Part shown: piece after piece, positions 22,888 to 26,332 of the stretch
How the letters are laid out: the number at the start of each line of letters is the position of its first letter
How positions within the stretch are numbered: position 1 is the first letter of the stretch
Source of the DNA: Veillonella sp. AM51-8BH
Lineage (GTDB): Bacteria; Bacillota; Negativicutes; Veillonellales; Veillonellaceae
Direction of reading: 5' to 3'
DNA: 26,332 nt
Assembly: GCF_003463825.1 (NCBI RefSeq)
Contig: NZ_QSDY01000025.1
Location: forward strand, 1 to 26,332
Position numbers and translations under genes: made by a program
Notes under the pieces: generated by a model
Database searches by the model: none
Told to the model about the DNA's origin: nothing
Seen by the model: the letters and a program-made list of their open reading frames with translations, nothing else

Positions 22888-22915
22888 AGTATACATTATT
22901 TTAGGATTTTGTCCA
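22888..22915 (-). promoter_or_regulatory. Promoter of the antisense antitoxin RNA
   Basis: On the minus strand TGGACA (22915-22910, five of six consensus bases) and TATACT (22893-22888, five of six) are 16 bp apart. The boxes match consensus better than those of the toxin promoter, as expected for a constitutive antitoxin RNA. Confidence 0.6.
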
Positions 22916-22920
22916 TTATA

Positions 22921-22952
22921 AAACACCCAAGCAGAAAAGTTCTTGGGTGTTT
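22921..22952 (-). terminator. Terminator of the NitT/TauT-type ABC operon
   Basis: A perfect 11-bp stem, AAACACCCAAG (22921-22931) with CTTGGGTGTTT (22942-22952), is followed on the minus strand by TTTATAATGG. It lies 31 bp past the ATPase stop and separates the ABC operon from the antisense promoter. Confidence 0.8.
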
Positions 22953-22983
22953 CTTTTGAGATGTATATAACTGATATATAAAA

Positions 22984-23757
22984 CTAAATATAGAACTCGA
23001 TTTTGTCTTCTTTTGCCAATTGGAATTGTTCGAAGATGTGGTTACGAATATTAACAAAGTTAGCCGATGTACGGTCTGTTCTGTCGATGATGTTCACAGG
23101 GATGATAGTTTGTACACGACCTGGATTTGCAGATAGTACTACAACGCGGTCTGCAAGAACTACGGCTTCTTCAATATCGTGCGTAACAAATACAACTGTC
23201 TTGCCTTCTTCACGGCAGATACGAGAGATTTCGTCTTGCAAGTTGATACGGGTCAACGCATCAAGGGCGCCTAGTGGTTCGTCCATGAAGATAATATCTG
23301 GATCCACCGCTAGTGCACGGGCAATGGATACACGTTGTTGCATGCCCCCAGATAGTTCTGCAGGATAGCGATTGCGAGCATGATCAAGGCCTACCATTTT
23401 AACGTATTTATCGATGATAGCGGGACGCTCTTCTTTAGGCACCTTTTTACTTTCAAGGCCTAACTCAATATTGCTTTCCACCGTACGCCACGGCAACAAG
23501 CCATAGTTTTGAAATACCGTTACATATCTGAGTTGAGGCGCTTTTACCTCTTCACCATCGATAGTGATTGAACCAGATGTAACGAGCTCAAAGCCCGCCA
23601 TAGCGTTTAATAGCGTACTTTTACCGGAACCAGAAGGGCCTAAGAGGCAAATAAACTCGCCCTTTTCAATGTCTAAGTTGATATCTTCAAGAATGGTGAG
23701 TGGTTCCCCATCTTTCATAAATTCCTTGTGTGCATTGCGCACCGAAATATAACCCAT
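22984..23757 (-). CDS. NitT/TauT-family ABC transporter ATP-binding protein
   Basis: This 257-residue ATPase energises the import system encoded by this operon. Walker A is LLGPSGSGKST (about 39-49), the Q-loop is VTVFQNYGLLPWRTV, the ABC signature is LSGGMQQRVSIARALA, Walker B is DPDIIFMDEPLGALD, and the H-loop is VFVTHDIEEAV. The Q-loop LLPW and the tail ANPGRVQTIIPV are typical of the SsuB/TauB/NrtD group. AGGAGGT precedes the ATG by seven bases and overlaps the end of the permease gene (12-bp gap). It is the third and last gene of the operon. Substrates of this group are aliphatic sulfonates, taurine, nitrate or pyrimidine precursors; the sequence does not tell which. Confidence 0.92.
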   Translation of the reverse strand: MGYISVRNAHKEFMKDGEPLTILEDINLDIEKGEFICLLGPSGSGKSTLLNAMAGFELVTSGSITIDGEEVKAPQLRYVTVFQNYGLLPWRTVESNIELGLESKKVPKEERPAIIDKYVKMVGLDHARNRYPAELSGGMQQRVSIARALAVDPDIIFMDEPLGALDALTRINLQDEISRICREEGKTVVFVTHDIEEAVVLADRVVVLSANPGRVQTIIPVNIIDRTDRTSANFVNIRNHIFEQFQLAKEDKIEFYI

Positions 23758-23768
23758 GAGGCCACCTC

Positions 23769-24521
23769 CTATTTCTCAATACCCCAACGTTTGTAAATCC
23801 ATTTTTCGATGAGGGACACGCCCCAATCGAGTAAAAGCCCAACGAAACCGATGGTCAAAATGGCTACCATCAAGAGATCGTTACGCAAGTTATTTCTCAT
23901 ATCGATAATGAGGAAGCCAAGGCCTGTTTGGGAGCCCACCATTTCCCCTGTTACAAGGAAGATCCACGCTGTACCGAGAGCGATGTGAAGGCCCGATGCA
24001 ATGCCAGGGAATACAGCAGGTAACACGATTTTAAATAACAATTCTGGCTGTTTAATACCAAAGTTGCGCGCTACCTTGATGTACACAGGGTCAATATTTT
24101 GAATAGCAGACACGGTGGACAATAGCACCGGGAAGAATGCTGCGATAAAGATGATAACGATAGCCGGCGCTTGACCGATACCGAAAAAGAGAACGATAAA
24201 CGGCAACCATGCCACAGGAGAAATCGGTCGAATGACTTGAACGATTGGATTGATGTAGTTCCAAATCCCCTTATACCACCCCAAGATAAGGCCGAAGAAT
24301 ACGCCGGCTACAACGGAAATAAGATAGCCGATAAAGAAGCGTACTAAACTATCTGCAATATCCTTAAATAGAACGCCATCTCCGATGAGTTCCCCAAAGC
24401 CGATCAACACCTTATACGGCGTTGGCAATAGCGCTTCGTTAAAACCGCCGAGGCGAACGATTAACTCCCAAATTAGCCAAGCTGCGATAAATGAACCTGG
24501 CACATATGTATATTTCTTCAT
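23769..24521 (-). CDS. NitT/TauT-family ABC transporter permease
   Basis: The permease has 250 residues and six hydrophobic segments. The BPD_transp_1 signature with the EAA loop is seen as VARNFGIKQPELLFKIVLPAVFPGIASGL, the contact site for the ATPase. The N-terminus begins with a short basic stretch and a TM helix (about 9-25). RPISPVAWLPFIVLFFGIG and GTAWIFLVTGEMVGSQTGLG are typical SsuC/TauC segments. AGGAGGGGG before the ATG overlaps the stop codon of the binding-protein gene (gap 10 bp), so the operon is tightly packed and probably translationally coupled. Confidence 0.92.
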   Translation of the reverse strand: MKKYTYVPGSFIAAWLIWELIVRLGGFNEALLPTPYKVLIGFGELIGDGVLFKDIADSLVRFFIGYLISVVAGVFFGLILGWYKGIWNYINPIVQVIRPISPVAWLPFIVLFFGIGQAPAIVIIFIAAFFPVLLSTVSAIQNIDPVYIKVARNFGIKQPELLFKIVLPAVFPGIASGLHIALGTAWIFLVTGEMVGSQTGLGFLIIDMRNNLRNDLLMVAILTIGFVGLLLDWGVSLIEKWIYKRWGIEK

Positions 24522-24531
24522 GGTCCCCCTC

Positions 24532-25485
24532 CTATGGTAACAATGATGTATCTACAAACTCTGAATAGGTCGGCACTTTTTTGATTAAATCAATATGTGT
24601 CATGTGATGCACAAGCGCATTATAACGGTCCTCTGTAAGGGCTAAATCTTTAAACCCAATCACTTGTAAGGAACGTTCAATAATAGGATCCTTAAACTTT
24701 AAATATTTTAAGGCAATTTCTTTTTGGGACTCTGGATGCTCATCTAGGTATTTACCTGCATCGAGATAGGCCTTGGTGAAAGCTTTTGCCAAATCATGAT
24801 GTTCATCGACGAATTGACCATTAAACACAAGAGCACAGCAAATATTATCATGCCAGAGATGGTCAGGATCTTCGAAGACCTTCCCAGTTCCCATTTCAAG
24901 GGCTAGAGAGCCAAATGGTTCGGCTACACTATACCCAGCAATTTGACCTACCGATAGAGCAGATGGCATTTCTGGAGGGCTCATTTCTACGATTTGTACA
25001 TCTTTTTCAGAAAGACCCGCTTCTTCAAGCATGCAATCCACGAGAACTTTTTGAGTAGATTGTTTATGAGGGATAGCAAAGGATTTGCCTTTTAAGTCTT
25101 GAACGGAGTTAATATCCTTATTGACGATGATAATATTACCCTCTGTATGACCAAGTGCAGCAGCACGAACATCAATGCCTTGTTCACGAGCCTTTACACC
25201 CAGTTCAACAAGAACAGCTGCGGCATCTACCTTACCAGTATTTAACGCATCCATAAGCTCTGGCCAAGACCCATATTTAACAAGCTCTACATGAACAGGA
25301 CCATCTGCCGTTTCCAGCTCTTTTGTAGCAAATACTGGTAATGCATGAGTAATTGGTAAATAGGCTACACGTACAGTCTTTAATTCTTGTGCCGTCTTTG
25401 GTTTATGGTATTCATGATAACCATAGGCTATGCAGCCAATAACCAAGAGAACCACTCCGATGATTAGATACCATGTCTTCTTCAT
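24532..25485 (-). CDS. NitT/TauT-type substrate-binding protein, possible lipoprotein
   Basis: This binding protein captures the substrate and delivers it to the permease. The 317 residues begin with a hydrophobic segment ending VIGC at 15-18, which fits a lipobox, so membrane anchoring is likely. The NMT1/SsuA-like core has VRVAYLPITHALPVFATKEL, then YGSWPELMDALNTGKVDAAAV, GNIIIVNKDINSVQDLKGKSFAIP, SPPEMPSALSVGQIAGYSVAEPFG and a helical C-terminal lobe. A longer frame from 25536 is rejected because GAGGGG precedes the ATG at 25485. It is the first gene of the operon binding protein-permease-ATPase and has a strong promoter with a leader of about 117 nt. The ligand is unknown. Confidence 0.88.
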   Translation of the reverse strand: MKKTWYLIIGVVLLVIGCIAYGYHEYHKPKTAQELKTVRVAYLPITHALPVFATKELETADGPVHVELVKYGSWPELMDALNTGKVDAAAVLVELGVKAREQGIDVRAAALGHTEGNIIIVNKDINSVQDLKGKSFAIPHKQSTQKVLVDCMLEEAGLSEKDVQIVEMSPPEMPSALSVGQIAGYSVAEPFGSLALEMGTGKVFEDPDHLWHDNICCALVFNGQFVDEHHDLAKAFTKAYLDAGKYLDEHPESQKEIALKYLKFKDPIIERSLQVIGFKDLALTEDRYNALVHHMTHIDLIKKVPTYSEFVDTSLLP

Positions 25486-25609
25486 AACTTCCCCTCTTTC
25501 TACCTCACAACAAGGGGCGTTTTTGACACATGTCATTTTTCACACTTTTCTAAAACCTAGATGAAGTCTGGTTCTAGAATACCTTGTCTTCTAAACTTAT
25601 TTATACCCT

Positions 25610-25638
25610 ACTATATCAATATGTATTAATTATGTCAA
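25610..25638 (-). promoter_or_regulatory. Promoter of the NitT/TauT-type ABC operon
   Basis: On the minus strand a perfect TTGACA (25638-25633) and TATAGT (25615-25610) are 17 bp apart, with TG one base before the -10 box. The start near 25603 gives a leader of about 117 nt that contains a TGACA-CA-TGTCA palindrome (25524-25535). I see no TPP or SAM riboswitch consensus in the leader. Confidence 0.75.
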
Positions 25639-25738
25639 TAAAACACAGTAATATTGTAGGTATTATTATTTAAGTACGAAATACATCAATATAGACCAAA
25701 TAAATCCAAATAAATATAGTAGTCTATCACTAAATCAT

Positions 25739-25866
25739 AACCACCCGTAGAACGGGTGGTTTGCTCTGACCCTATAAGGGTCTTTCTCTAGTGGCGGCCC
25801 TCTAAAGAGGGCATTGAATGATCTGACAACCACTCTATTACCACTGGCTGCCCCCTACTCGGGGGC
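25739..25866 (-). other. Four-hairpin structured region downstream of tnpA (IS200/IS605 right-end type)
   Basis: Four compact perfect hairpins lie in a row: AACCACCCGT-AGA-ACGGGTGGTT (25739-25761, 10 bp), GACCCT-ATA-AGGGTC (25768-25782), GCCCTCT-AA-AGAGGGC (25797-25812) and GCCCCC-TACTC-GGGGGC (25850-25866). A longer-range TAGTGG/CCACTG pairing is also possible. IS200/IS605 elements are cut next to subterminal hairpins, and the outermost one is the likely right-end hairpin. The others could form a small RNA. Confidence 0.55.
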
Positions 25867-25877
25867 TTTTGTTTTGC

Positions 25878-26332
25878 CTATTTTACTGGCTCACCCGTAA
25901 ACGGGTCGGTGTATTCTTTAAAGTTTAATGTATCTTGCGCTATATCCTCTTGTAGTTGATTGCGAATATACTCTTTTATCGCTCCTTCATATCGTCCTAC
26001 CGTATCCACATAATATCCTCTACACCAGAAATGTCTATTTCCATACTTATATTTTAAATTTGCGTGTTTATCGAATATCATGAGGCTACTTTTGCTTTTT
26101 AAATATCCCATAAAACTCGATACGCTTAAATGTGGTGGTATCGTCACTAACATATGAATATGATCCGGACAGCATTCCGCTTCTATAATCTCTACATTTT
26201 TCCTCTTACATAAATCTCGTAAGATTTTACCTACATCAGCTTTTATCCGACCATAAATTATTTGTCTTCTATACTTTGGAGCAAAAACAATATGATATTT
26301 ACATCTCCATTTACTATGTGATAAGCTTTTTA
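25878..26332 (-). CDS. tnpA: IS200/IS605 transposase TnpA (Y1 HUH), N-terminus outside window
   Basis: This is a single-strand DNA transposase of the Y1 class. Translated in frame to the window edge it begins SLSHSKWRCKYHIVFAPKY, the standard TnpA opening. The metal-binding HUH motif is PDHIHMLV, and the catalytic Tyr lies in IKEYIRNQ near the C-terminus. GNRHFWCRGYYVDTVG is the conserved strand before it. A methionine at 26153 (MLVTIPP) is internal to HUH and is not the start. At most a few N-terminal residues are missing. All key residues seen are intact, so the element could be active. Confidence 0.9.
   Translation of the reverse strand, partial: KSLSHSKWRCKYHIVFAPKYRRQIIYGRIKADVGKILRDLCKRKNVEIIEAECCPDHIHMLVTIPPHLSVSSFMGYLKSKSSLMIFDKHANLKYKYGNRHFWCRGYYVDTVGRYEGAIKEYIRNQLQEDIAQDTLNFKEYTDPFTGEPVK

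Larger units (their letters stand above)
25739..26332 (-). mobile_element. IS200/IS605-family element, 5' side cut by the window end
   Basis: The element is recognised by the HUH transposase and by hairpins 3' of it. The exact right-end cut site is left of 25739 but cannot be fixed, since these elements have no inverted repeats and make no target duplication. The other end lies outside the window. No tnpB is seen on this side, so it is IS200-like unless tnpB lies beyond 26332. Confidence 0.7.

Noticed and set aside
25485..25610. TPP or SAM riboswitch in the leader of the ABC operon
   Set aside because: The conserved cores of these riboswitches are not present.
25739..25866. CRISPR-like or REP array
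   Set aside because: The four hairpins have different sequences and are not repeats; they are better explained as an IS200/IS605 end.

Overview
This is a low-GC chromosomal window with Firmicutes-type promoters, strong AGGAGG ribosome sites and the Firmicutes gene order DUF2232-gdpP-rplI-dnaB. It also carries two small exported proteins of a style I associate with Gram-negative-walled Firmicutes. I read it as a Veillonella-like member of the Negativicutes. That genus call is an inference from gene style and was not checked by any search.

Layout. Positions 1-2.9 kb: a strongly expressed exported protein, an SGNH/GDSL hydrolase on the opposite strand, and a small exported Pro-rich protein. 3.0-5.6 kb: an MFS transporter, tRNA-Ser(UGA) and a CorA-type transporter. 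5.9-9.8 kb: a Zn/Cd-type P1B ATPase with a SmtB/CadC-like operator upstream, then a fused OpuC-type permease/binding protein with no ATPase beside it. 9.9-11.8 kb: a Y-family polymerase and a YolD-like protein behind a LexA-box-like promoter. 11.85-12.95 kb: a DUF3969-like orphan gene and a roughly 200-bp imperfect palindrome that runs into the end of dnaB. 13-17.9 kb: the operon DUF2232-gdpP-rplI-dnaB, in which gdpP carries a one-base frameshift. 18-22.5 kb: RNase J with a long basic N-terminal tail and a structured leader, a zinc-ribbon/DUF805 protein, a four-copy 25-bp tandem repeat and a uracil-DNA glycosylase-like protein. 22.55-22.95 kb: a compact locus with the layout of a par/fst type I toxin-antitoxin system. 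23-25.6 kb: a complete NitT/TauT-type ABC operon. 25.7-26.3 kb: the 3' part of an IS200/IS605 element, cut by the window end.

The two most interesting items are the following. (1) At 22.58-22.92 kb a 32-codon hydrophobic peptide gene with a sequestered ribosome site faces a predicted ~78-nt antisense RNA. The two share a bidirectional terminator and a pair of direct repeats that cover the toxin start codon. This is the par/Fst architecture, in what appears to be a Negativicute chromosome. (2) The c-di-AMP phosphodiesterase gene gdpP has lost one base in its DHHA1 domain. About 53 residues, including the GGGGH motif, are shifted out of frame, while the reading frame beyond the lesion is still intact down to an ATGA overlap with rplI. 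This suggests either a recent loss of function or a sequencing error.

The genes are mostly independent units. Clear operons are DUF2232-gdpP-rplI-dnaB, polY-yolD, and binding protein-permease-ATPase. Most genes lie on the minus strand.
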